This document shows, piece by piece, positions 7,288 to 11,554 of a stretch of DNA of 29,699 nucleotides (positions are counted from its first letter, which is position 1; each line of letters opens with the position of its first letter). Made by a program: the position numbers and the translations under genes. The stretch comes from a virus. The notes below the pieces were generated by a model, which saw nothing but the letters and a program-made list of their open reading frames with translations, ran no database searches and was not told where the DNA came from. The DNA is taken from the IMG/VR virus record IMGVR_UViG_3300009593_000086, positions 1 through 29,699 of that record; one strand, written 5' to 3'.

Positions 7288-7313
7288 TATGTGCTACTGG
7301 TTATAGAGAGGGT
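7288..7313 (+). promoter_or_regulatory. Candidate phage RNA polymerase promoter after terminase
   Basis: The stretch CTATGTGCTACTGGTTATAG followed by AGAGGG begins 6 bp after the terminase stop. A similar block occurs at 11640-11665, 15355-15380 and 24133-24157 (core CTAC-GGTT-TAGA-A). The TATAGAGAGG end recalls the initiation region of T7-group promoters (TATAGGGAGA). T7 has a promoter (phi OR) at the same place, just after the terminase region. The motif is seen; its promoter role is inferred. Confidence 0.4.
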
Positions 7314-7330
7314 CAGGGGAAAGAGATACT

Positions 7331-7475
7331 ATAAGAGTAACTATAAGTGTAACTATAAGTGTAACTATAAGTGTAACTAATAGTCTATATTATAAGAGTA
7401 ACTATAGGAGTAGTAATAAGAGTAACACTATAAGTATACTTAGGGTTAACTTAAAGAGTAACTGTAAGTGTACCT
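7331..7475 (+). repeat. 12-bp tandem repeat array (ATAAGTGTAACT)
   Basis: Four head-to-tail units fill 7331-7378 (ATAAGAGTAACT once, then ATAAGTGTAACT three times without mismatch). Degenerate units follow at 7392-7403, 7404-7415, 7416-7429, 7430-7440 and about 7464-7475. The array lies just after the terminase gene, where T7 has short repeat arrays flanking its terminal redundancy, so it probably marks the packaging end or terminal repeat. The unit also resembles the GGAGTAACTA leader before the early genes. Confidence 0.85.
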
Positions 7476-7644
7476 ATGCACTACTGCATACACCTTTTTA
7501 TTTTAGTACAAAAATATGAGGGGTATACACGTATAGTATGTCCGTAAATTTCCCCATTATCATTATCGCAATCATCAAATTTTTAGGTGGATAGTGGCAG
7601 TTAAAATGTCATTAGTTATGGCCTACAAAACAGTTTTATTATAA
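7476..7644. other. Non-coding part of the genome-end junction
   Basis: The full gene-free stretch runs 7283-7863. In 7476-7644 I see no credible gene, only AT-rich sequence with a GGGG to CCCC segment at about 7519-7556. By T7 synteny the terminal direct repeat should lie here, but its borders cannot be read from joined sequence. Confidence 0.4.
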
Positions 7645-7675
7645 TTGCAACAGATTATATATTTATTGCTATAAT
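7645..7675 (+). promoter_or_regulatory. Candidate host sigma70 early promoter (extended -10)
   Basis: TTGCAA at 7645-7650, a 19-base spacer, then TGCTATAAT at 7667-7675: a perfect -10 hexamer with the extended -10 TG. It points into the early genes, which must be transcribed by host polymerase before the phage polymerase (12885) is made. The spacer is longer than ideal, partly offset by the extended -10. Confidence 0.5.
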
Positions 7676-7764
7676 TATAATGATGATATCAAAGCATTTA
7701 GTTTTTTGTGTTGGCTGTTTGTGTTTTATGGGGTCTATTTTTTTTCTACTTATTTATTTTTTAT

Positions 7765-7800
7765 TTGACAAAGTGGATTCAATTCTATATTGATTATAAT
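7765..7800 (+). promoter_or_regulatory. Candidate host sigma70 early promoter
   Basis: A perfect -35 TTGACA at 7765-7770 is followed by AT-rich sequence with TATATT at 7786-7791 (15-base spacer), TATTGA at 7788-7793 (17 bases) and TATAAT at 7795-7800 (24 bases). Which -10 is used is unclear. The position, 64 bp before the first early gene and just ahead of the stem-loop, suits the main early promoter. Confidence 0.5.
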
Positions 7801-7824
7801 TAGGAGTACATTTATATTAATAAC

Positions 7825-7842
7825 TGTTGTATTTTTACAACA
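7825..7842 (+). other. Perfect 7-bp stem-loop in the first early leader
   Basis: TGTTGTA, a TTTT loop, then TACAACA, six bases before the AAAGGAG site of the first early gene. It could be a 5' stabilising hairpin of the early mRNA or, as DNA, a dyad operator. It is not a terminator, since no T-run follows the stem. Confidence 0.55.
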
Positions 7843-7847
7843 AAACT

Positions 7848-7863
7848 AAAGGAGTAACTAACA
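7848..7863 (+). promoter_or_regulatory. Extended ribosome-binding leader of early genes (first copy)
   Basis: AAAGGAGTAACTAACA directly before ATG. The same block, or the GGAGTAAC core, recurs before the genes starting at 8584, 9047, 9817, 9997, 10226, 10790, 10982 and 11195, with a near variant before 8269 (GGAGTAAAC). Conservation reaches beyond the Shine-Dalgarno bases. At 9810, 9990 and 10978 the TAA inside the motif is the stop codon of the upstream gene. Confidence 0.8.
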
Positions 7864-8250
7864 ATGCTAAAATTAAATAAACATTTAGAATACCAAATGA
7901 ACCATTTTAACGGATCTTATATGGATTTTATTTATAAGGTTGATGAAGTCTTAGAACATAATAATGTTAAAACTTCACACTATCAAGAGGCAGGAACTGT
8001 TTATAAAAATGGTGGTGGCTCTGGAACTTTAAATGGTGGTAATGGTTTAGAAAAACAATTTAAGTTAAATAATAAATTGTTCTGGATTGCCTCATATTTG
8101 TTAACAGAAATAGATGGTTTAGATAAACATTTACATCTTCATTTACAAACTGTTTTAAAAAAGATTCATGTTCGTTTAACAGATGAATTTTTATCACCAG
8201 AATATGTACCGCAAAACGATCCAGATAATCATCCATTTTTAGATATTTAA
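7864..8250 (+). CDS. Early protein 1, unknown (128 aa)
   Basis: First gene after the early promoters, with a full AAAGGAGTAACTAACA leader. 128 residues, no family recognised. A helical N-terminal part (1-40) is joined by a glycine-rich linker NGGGSGTLNGGNG (49-61) to a second helical part (62-110) with a HLHLHLQ histidine cluster near 89-95, and an acidic Pro-rich end. No membrane segment. T7 places host-takeover proteins such as the restriction inhibitor gp0.3 first, so a host-takeover role is plausible, but nothing in the sequence proves it. Confidence 0.7.
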   Translation: MLKLNKHLEYQMNHFNGSYMDFIYKVDEVLEHNNVKTSHYQEAGTVYKNGGGSGTLNGGNGLEKQFKLNNKLFWIASYLLTEIDGLDKHLHLHLQTVLKKIHVRLTDEFLSPEYVPQNDPDNHPFLDI

Positions 8251-8268
8251 TTTTAAATAGGAGTAAAC

Positions 8269-8505
8269 ATGCAAAATCAAGTTGATAAAATTAAAGTAAC
8301 TATAACCAGATATAAACACAGCTTCGCACCAGATGACAGAATAAGAATTGAAGCAAAAGGACATTATCACGATTATTGGTATCAAAAAAAAGATGATATT
8401 GTAGAAGCTTTGTTTAAAGCTATACGAATAAATGAAACTGAAACAATGGTAGATTATACATCTGATAAAAATTGTAATATTAAAAGCAAGTCTGACGAGT
8501 CTTAA
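8269..8505 (+). CDS. Early protein 2, unknown (78 aa)
   Basis: 78 residues with an AATAGGAGTAAAC leader. The sequence suggests a small alpha/beta domain: a strand KIKVTITRYKHS, a second strand DDRIRIEAKGHYHDYW, then a helix KKDDIVEALFKAIRI. No known family. Its last six codons and stop run into the first hammerhead ribozyme (8486-8545): the TAA stop lies in the loop of ribozyme stem II, so the tail SKSDES is shaped by RNA constraint, and ribosomes finishing this gene would unfold the ribozyme's 5' half. Confidence 0.65.
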   Translation: MQNQVDKIKVTITRYKHSFAPDDRIRIEAKGHYHDYWYQKKDDIVEALFKAIRINETETMVDYTSDKNCNIKSKSDES

Positions 8506-8545
8506 TTAGACGAAACTACCTAATTAATTTTAGGTAGTCATTTGC
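8486..8545 (+). ncRNA. Hammerhead ribozyme HHR-1 (type I)
   Basis: Stem I pairs GCAAGT (8486-8491) with ATTTGC (8540-8545), with one G-U pair. Core CTGACGA is at 8492-8498. Stem II is GTCT/AGAC (8499-8502, 8508-8511), GAAA is 8512-8515, and stem III is ACTACCTAA/TTAGGTAGT (8515-8523, 8530-8538). The cleavage triplet GUC ends at C8539. All invariant hammerhead positions are present, including G10.1-C11.1 and A15.1-U16.1; position 7 is C, which is allowed. The ends leave through stem I, making it type I. It lies between two early genes and overlaps the stop of the first. Not seen: the usual stem I bulge that docks with loop II. Confidence 0.9.
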
Positions 8546-8583
8546 AAAGGCAAATAAATTAATTTTTAAAGGAGTAACTATTA

Positions 8584-8772
8584 ATGAATAAACTATTAAA
8601 CAATCCAACAGTATTATTAGGCATAAGCCTTTTTTGTTTTATTATGGCCTTAACAAGTGCCGTTATATTTGTATTTGTTGATCCACCTACATTGATGCTT
8701 GAAGCATTTCTTGGATATACAATAGGAGGCATTGCCTTTTTTGTAATGGGAATGATTAAGGGGTTAGAATAA
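8584..8772 (+). CDS. Early two-helix membrane protein (62 aa)
   Basis: 62 residues: a short cytoplasmic start, TM1 about 10-32 (VLLGISLFCFIMALTSAVIFVFV), a PPT turn, then TM2 about 39-58 (AFLGYTIGGIAFFVMGMIKG). Leader AAAGGAGTAACTATTA. It is the first gene downstream of HHR-1, so after ribozyme cleavage its mRNA would start at 8540, 44 bases before the ATG. Early phage membrane proteins often block superinfection or alter the membrane; which applies here is unknown. Confidence 0.65.
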   Translation: MNKLLNNPTVLLGISLFCFIMALTSAVIFVFVDPPTLMLEAFLGYTIGGIAFFVMGMIKGLE

Positions 8773-8966
8773 TGACAACTGAAAAAGAAATTAGAAAAAC
8801 CATAGTAATTGTTTATAAGGATCTAAAAAAAGACTTTGATATTTTATTGGCTCAGGGTCAGCAAGAAACTATAGCTTATGACGTGGGATATATAAATTCA
8901 TTATGTAATATTTTAGGGAAGCATAATTTAGGGAGGTTAATATATAACAAGTTTATGCATAACTAG
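8772..8966 (+). CDS. Early protein, unknown (64 aa)
   Basis: 64 residues, coupled to the membrane-protein gene by TAATG. Mostly helical and charged (TEKEIRKTIVIVYKDLKKDF), then YDVGYINSLCNILGKHNLGRLIYNKF. No family recognised. Its TAG stop ends on base 8966, the first base of HHR-2 stem I, so ribosomes terminating here sit at the edge of the ribozyme. It shares a ribozyme-bounded segment (8540-9019) with the membrane protein. Confidence 0.6.
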   Translation: MTTEKEIRKTIVIVYKDLKKDFDILLAQGQQETIAYDVGYINSLCNILGKHNLGRLIYNKFMHN

Positions 8967-9025
8967 TCTAACTGATGAGCTTTCATTAAGCGAAACTACC
9001 TAATTAATTTTAGGTAGTCTTAGAC
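8966..9025 (+). ncRNA. Hammerhead ribozyme HHR-2 (type I)
   Basis: Stem I pairs GTCTAA (8966-8971) with TTAGAC (9020-9025), all Watson-Crick. Core CTGATGA is 8972-8978. Stem II is GCTT/AAGC (8979-8982, 8988-8991), GAAA is 8992-8995, and stem III is ACTACCTAA/TTAGGTAGT (8995-9003, 9010-9018). The triplet GUC cleaves after C9019. Positions 8991-9019 are identical to 8511-8539 of HHR-1, while stems I and II differ in sequence but keep pairing. That covariation strongly supports the fold. Cleavage would leave a 27-base leader with GGAGTAACTAACA before the 9047 gene. Confidence 0.93.
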
Positions 9026-9046
9026 AAAAAAAAGGAGTAACTAACA

Positions 9047-9655
9047 ATGAACTATAACACACTTAAAATTACTCAAGGTAGTGGCAAAATGGAAAAACTA
9101 AAATCCATTAACACAAATACTTTGACTAATGAATTTTGTATAAAGCAAAGTAAAAACAAAAATGTTATTTGTAGCTCTTGCTATTCTATAAATAACTTAA
9201 AAACTTTTAGGAAAAGTTGTGTACCATCAAGGCAACACAATTCAGATCTATTAGACAAAAAAATAATTCATAAGGAATTACTACCAACAATACTTGATAT
9301 TTATTTCAGGTTTAATTCTGATGGTGAACTTATAAACGATATACATTTAATTAACTTGTTAAATATTTGTGAAAAGAATAAACACACAACCTTTGCTTTA
9401 TGGACTAAAAGAAAAGATTTAGTTTATAAAGTAGAAAGTAAAAGGAAGCTTCCAAAAAACTTAATATTAGTTTTTAGTAATTCACAAGTTGATAAACCAT
9501 TAAAAACTACACCTCGACTATTTCATAAAACTTTTAACAGTGTCTCAGATACTTTTGATAAAAGTGCCATTAATTGTTCTGGAAAATGTGTTGAGTGCCT
9601 TAAGTGTTATGTAAAAGATAACAATATCAATCAAATTGTAGAGGTAATGAAGTAA
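9047..9655 (+). CDS. GP88-like cysteine-motif early protein
   Basis: 202 residues with a perfect AAAGGAGTAACTAACA leader. Features in order: KNKNVICSSCYSI (about 37-49) with a CxxCY motif, FRKSCVPSRQ, a FRFNSDGELIND segment (about 88-99), TTFALWTKRKDL (about 114-125), LPKNLILVFSNSQVDKP, then a cysteine cluster CSGKCVECLKCY near 177-188. This order resembles phage Gene product 88 domain proteins (C-x-x-C-Y, R-x-x-x-x-G-D/E, F-x-x-Y/W-T-K), which look like metal or Fe-S cluster proteins of unknown role. It is the largest early gene and the first after HHR-2. The next gene starts on its stop. Confidence 0.55.
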   Translation: MNYNTLKITQGSGKMEKLKSINTNTLTNEFCIKQSKNKNVICSSCYSINNLKTFRKSCVPSRQHNSDLLDKKIIHKELLPTILDIYFRFNSDGELINDIHLINLLNICEKNKHTTFALWTKRKDLVYKVESKRKLPKNLILVFSNSQVDKPLKTTPRLFHKTFNSVSDTFDKSAINCSGKCVECLKCYVKDNNINQIVEVMK

Positions 9656-9810
9656 TGGAAGATAGACATTTTCAACTAGTAAACAAAAACGATTCTTTAG
9701 ATTTTGATTTAATTCTAAGAGTTAACGACACTGGCGAGAAATATACAAGTATCGATATTTTTGATTATACGAACCAGGAAATAATACAAACTATAAAAAT
9801 TAAGGAGTAA
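9655..9810 (+). CDS. Early small acidic protein (51 aa)
   Basis: 51 residues from ATG 9655 (TAATG overlap). Predicted alpha/beta (LVNKNDSLDFDLILRVND, then YTSIDIFDYTNQEIIQTIKI). Slightly acidic, no family recognised. The stop TAA (9808-9810) lies inside the GGAGTAAC leader of the next gene, so the two are tightly coupled: the protein's final K-E codons are the Shine-Dalgarno bases. Confidence 0.55.
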   Translation: MEDRHFQLVNKNDSLDFDLILRVNDTGEKYTSIDIFDYTNQEIIQTIKIKE

Positions 9811-9816
9811 CTAACA

Positions 9817-9990
9817 ATGGCAAGATCTAATGAAGATTTTATTGTCTATATAAAGCAATGGCTACAAAATGAAGTAGATAGAACTGAACTATGTGAAGAG
9901 GATTTTTGTGAAAACAAAAAAGATTTTATTCACTATGGTAGGCAAAAATGTGCCTTTGATTTACTAACACTAATAAAACAAAAGGAGTAA
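9817..9990 (+). CDS. Early small acidic protein (57 aa)
   Basis: 57 residues with a full GGAGTAACTAACA leader. Helical, three Cys, acidic N-terminal half (EDFIVYIKQWLQNEVDRTE, LCEEDFCENKK), then HYGRQKCAFDLLTLIKQKE. No family recognised. The stop lies inside the ribosome site of the next gene, as in its upstream neighbour: the same KE-stop end is reused. Function unknown. Confidence 0.55.
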   Translation: MARSNEDFIVYIKQWLQNEVDRTELCEEDFCENKKDFIHYGRQKCAFDLLTLIKQKE

Positions 9991-9996
9991 CTAACA

Positions 9997-10155
9997 ATGA
10001 CAAATTACGAAAGAGAAAAAACACTTTTACTAATGATTAACGATAGGCCTGAAATGGTCACTGAACTATTAACTAAAAAATATGGCTATACACTAAGTCA
10101 ATTACAACTCAGGAGAAATAACAATATAAGTTTAAATGGCACTGATGAGAAATAA
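9997..10155 (+). CDS. Early small protein (52 aa) ending inside HHR-3
   Basis: 52 residues with a full leader. Helical: YEREKTLLLMINDRPEMVTE, then LLTKKYGYTLSQLQLRRNNN, which resembles a small helix-turn-helix (a Y-G-Y/L-T-L-x-Q-L-Q-x-R recognition-like helix), though too short to assign. The last codons (NGTDEK) and stop (10153-10155) form ribozyme HHR-3 stem I, core and stem II, so the protein's tail is constrained by the RNA. Confidence 0.55.
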   Translation: MTNYEREKTLLLMINDRPEMVTELLTKKYGYTLSQLQLRRNNNISLNGTDEK

Positions 10156-10200
10156 TAATTTCGAAAAGGGGAGATCGTTAAGGTCTCCTCTTATGTCATT
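10135..10200 (+). ncRNA. Hammerhead ribozyme HHR-3 (type I, UUA cleavage triplet)
   Basis: Stem I pairs AATGGCA (10135-10141) with TGTCATT (10194-10200), one G-U. Core CTGATGA is 10142-10148. Stem II is GAAAT/ATTTC (10149-10153, 10158-10162) with an AATA loop, and GAAA is 10163-10166. Stem III is AAGGGGAGA/TCTCCTCTT (10166-10174, 10184-10192), with one G-U. The predicted triplet is UUA, cutting after A10193; it fits the NUH rule but is less usual than GUC. Its stems share no sequence with HHR-1 or HHR-2 beyond the core, so it is an independent example of the same design. It sits between early genes and overlaps the upstream stop. Confidence 0.88.
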
Positions 10201-10225
10201 AACTAAAAAAAGGAGTAACATTATT

Positions 10226-10468
10226 ATGACTAAACAATATAAAATATATAAAAGAACTGTCCACGAGGATAGAGGAATCTATATAAGTTTTGGCATTGAG
10301 GAAGATGTCAAGGATTGGAAAGAGGAGTCGCAGCGATGGATTGAGCAAGATCTAGGTGTTGGTGATGATACCATTGAGGAGTTAGAAATAACATCCTCTG
10401 ATCCAAACATCACTAAAATATTAGGTGTTATTAATGAACACATAAGGGAGAAGAGTGATGACGATTAA
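10226..10468 (+). CDS. Early acidic protein (80 aa)
   Basis: 80 residues from ATG 10226, preceded by AAAAGGAGTAACATTATT. An open frame extends to ATG 10136, but those 30 codons are HHR-3 sequence and lack a ribosome site, so the downstream start is chosen. The protein is acidic: YKIYKRTVHEDRGIYISFGIEEDVKDWKEES, then DDTIEELEITSSDPNITKI. Predicted beta then alpha. No known family. It resembles the next protein in size and charge. Its end overlaps the next gene by 11 bp. Confidence 0.6.
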   Translation: MTKQYKIYKRTVHEDRGIYISFGIEEDVKDWKEESQRWIEQDLGVGDDTIEELEITSSDPNITKILGVINEHIREKSDDD

Positions 10469-10652
10469 ATATTATACATTTAGTGTTCCATGTGAATACA
10501 TTTATACTATTACAGCAGAGAGTGAAGAGGAAGCCACACAAATTTTAATCAGAGAGGGTGGTCTTAGTCTAGATGGAGAATTACGTTTAGAACAACATAA
10601 TTACACACAAGCAGAACTCTTAGACGTAGTTGAGGAGGATGATGAAGAGTAA
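10458..10652 (+). CDS. Early acidic protein (64 aa)
   Basis: 64 residues from ATG 10458 (GTG 10455 is a possible alternative), overlapping its neighbour, with GGGAGAAGAG upstream. The fold suggested is beta-alpha-beta: YYTFSVPCEYIYTITAESEEEATQIL, a common small-domain pattern, with a strongly acidic tail VVEEDDEE. Such acidic early proteins may act as nucleic-acid mimics, as T7 gp0.3 does, but this is speculation from charge. Confidence 0.55.
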   Translation: MTIKYYTFSVPCEYIYTITAESEEEATQILIREGGLSLDGELRLEQHNYTQAELLDVVEEDDEE

Positions 10653-10673
10653 AAAAAAACAAACTATTAACCC

Positions 10674-10715
10674 AAAAAAAAAAGAGCTAGGCGAGTAACT
10701 AATTCTCCTAGCTCT
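10674..10715 (-). terminator. Rho-independent terminator on the minus strand
   Basis: AGAGCTAGG (10683-10691) pairs with CCTAGCTCT (10707-10715). Ten A residues lie at 10674-10683 on the + strand, so read on the minus strand the stem is followed by ten T. On the + strand no T-run follows, only AAGGAGG, so it would not terminate early-gene mRNA in the usual way. All genes here are on +, so it may block antisense transcription, or act as an mRNA hairpin. Confidence 0.6.
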
Positions 10716-10730
10716 AAGGAGGTTATAACA

Positions 10731-10773
10731 TAATACTTATGAGAAACAAAATAATATTAATACTTATGAGAAA
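10731..10773 (+). repeat. 16-bp direct repeat pair in the 10790 leader
   Basis: TAATACTTATGAGAAA occurs at 10731-10746 and 10758-10773, 27 bp apart. Each holds an ATG, in frame with each other, in a 15-codon frame from 10739 that stops at the TAA inside GGAGTAAC (10784-10786). It could be a small leader peptide, a duplicated leader or a transcription signal; no start-proximal ribosome site favours the first. Confidence 0.45.
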
Positions 10774-10789
10774 TAAAAAGGAGTAACGA

Positions 10790-10978
10790 ATGAAACTATA
10801 TATCATACATTATAAAGGAGATGAGAATAATCCTTATGCTTTTGAAGGTATTACTGACAACTTTGATAAGTGGTTAGAAGAACATAATTCTCAGAGAGAA
10901 GGAGATATTCAAGAAGATGAAGATGATTTTGACGTAGAAGAAATTGAATTGTCTTTATATGAGAATAAAAAGGAGTAA
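10790..10978 (+). CDS. Early strongly acidic protein (62 aa)
   Basis: 62 residues, leader AAAAAGGAGTAACGA. An N-terminal strand MKLYIIHYKGDENNPYAFEG and helix DNFDKWLEEHNSQREGD precede a very acidic stretch QEDEDDFDVEEIELS (about 41-55). Highly negative overall. It ends with KKE-stop inside the next gene's ribosome site. A DNA-mimic or inhibitor role is possible given the charge and early timing, but no homology is recognised. Confidence 0.6.
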   Translation: MKLYIIHYKGDENNPYAFEGITDNFDKWLEEHNSQREGDIQEDEDDFDVEEIELSLYENKKE

Positions 10979-10981
10979 CTG

Positions 10982-11134
10982 ATGAAAGTTAAAGAACTTA
11001 TAGAACAATTAAAACAGTGTGACCCAGATTTATATGTCTATATTTTTAAAGATGATAATATATTTCATATCAATAGTATTGATGCATCTATGGACGATAG
11101 GATTGATATTAATTCAGAAGAGGAGAGCTGCTGA
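10982..11134 (+). CDS. Early small protein (50 aa)
   Basis: 50 residues from ATG 10982, 3 bp after the upstream stop, with the GGAGTAACTG leader. The pattern VKELIEQLKQCDPDLYVYIFKDD, then FHINSIDASMDDRIDI, resembles small phage proteins built as a helix then two strands (ELIExLKxxxPDxxVxIxxD, then an I-D-x-V-x-x strand). No function is known for them. Stop and next start overlap (TGATG). Confidence 0.55.
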   Translation: MKVKELIEQLKQCDPDLYVYIFKDDNIFHINSIDASMDDRIDINSEEESC

Positions 11135-11220
11135 TGTTTAATAATATCTATGTAAATAAAATTAGGTGTGTTATAAAACCTAAAGGAGTAACCAATGATA
11201 AACAAAGCTCAAAGAAATGA
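11134..11220 (+). CDS. Small basic peptide (28 aa), uncertain
   Basis: Starts on the last base of the previous stop (TGATG) with GAGGAGAG 10-17 bases upstream, a good ribosome site. Encodes 28 basic residues (MFNNIYVNKIRCVIKPKG start). Its 3' part reads through the GGAGTAACC leader and first 26 bases of the MarR-like gene, so it may simply couple translation to that gene. No family. Confidence 0.35.
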   Translation: MFNNIYVNKIRCVIKPKGVTNDKQSSKK

Positions 11221-11554
11221 ATGCTTTTATTGTCTAGATGATATTTACCAATGTTTTCAGGAATACGATACTGAAATGTTAGTACAAACAATGAGAACTT
11301 TTTTAAATATTGCTATGGCAAGTGAAAGTATATCAATGCAAAAACTTGTACATAATTTAAATATGCCACAATCGACACTGTCTAGAAATGTTGCAACATT
11401 ATCTGCAATAAATAGACACAGAGAGAAAGGTCATGAATTGGTAGAGTCTTTTGAAGACCCTACTGATAGGAGAAACAAGCTAGTCAAACTTACATATAAA
11501 GGTGAGAGATTAGCTGAGAGAATACATACAAAATTAAGTTCTTGTATACATTAG
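11195..11554 (+). CDS. MarR-like winged-helix regulator
   Basis: 119 residues, leader AAAGGAGTAACC. Residues 30-75 fit a winged-helix core: MRTFLNIAMASESISMQKLVHNLNM, then PQSTLSRNVATLS as recognition helix (about 58-70). The wing SFEDPTDRRNKLVKLTYKGERLAERI (about 85-110) is the MarR-type D-x-x-D-x-R-x-K-x-V-x-L-T-x-K-G signature. Likely DNA-binding. It lies directly upstream of tRNA-Leu and the integrase, so a role in the lysis-lysogeny choice or excision is plausible. Its TAG stop ends on the first base of the tRNA. Confidence 0.7.
   Translation: MINKAQRNECFYCLDDIYQCFQEYDTEMLVQTMRTFLNIAMASESISMQKLVHNLNMPQSTLSRNVATLSAINRHREKGHELVESFEDPTDRRNKLVKLTYKGERLAERIHTKLSSCIH

Noticed and set aside
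7331-7475. CRISPR array
   Set aside because: Units are 12 bp, tandem and without spacers; no cas genes.
10136-10225. N-terminal extension of the 80-aa early protein from ATG 10136
   Set aside because: These 30 codons coincide with hammerhead HHR-3 and have no ribosome site; ATG 10226 follows the standard GGAGTAAC leader.
10731-10773. T7 class promoters (TAATAC start)
   Set aside because: Only the first six bases resemble the T7 promoter; the rest does not, and the repeats stand in an early leader served by host polymerase.
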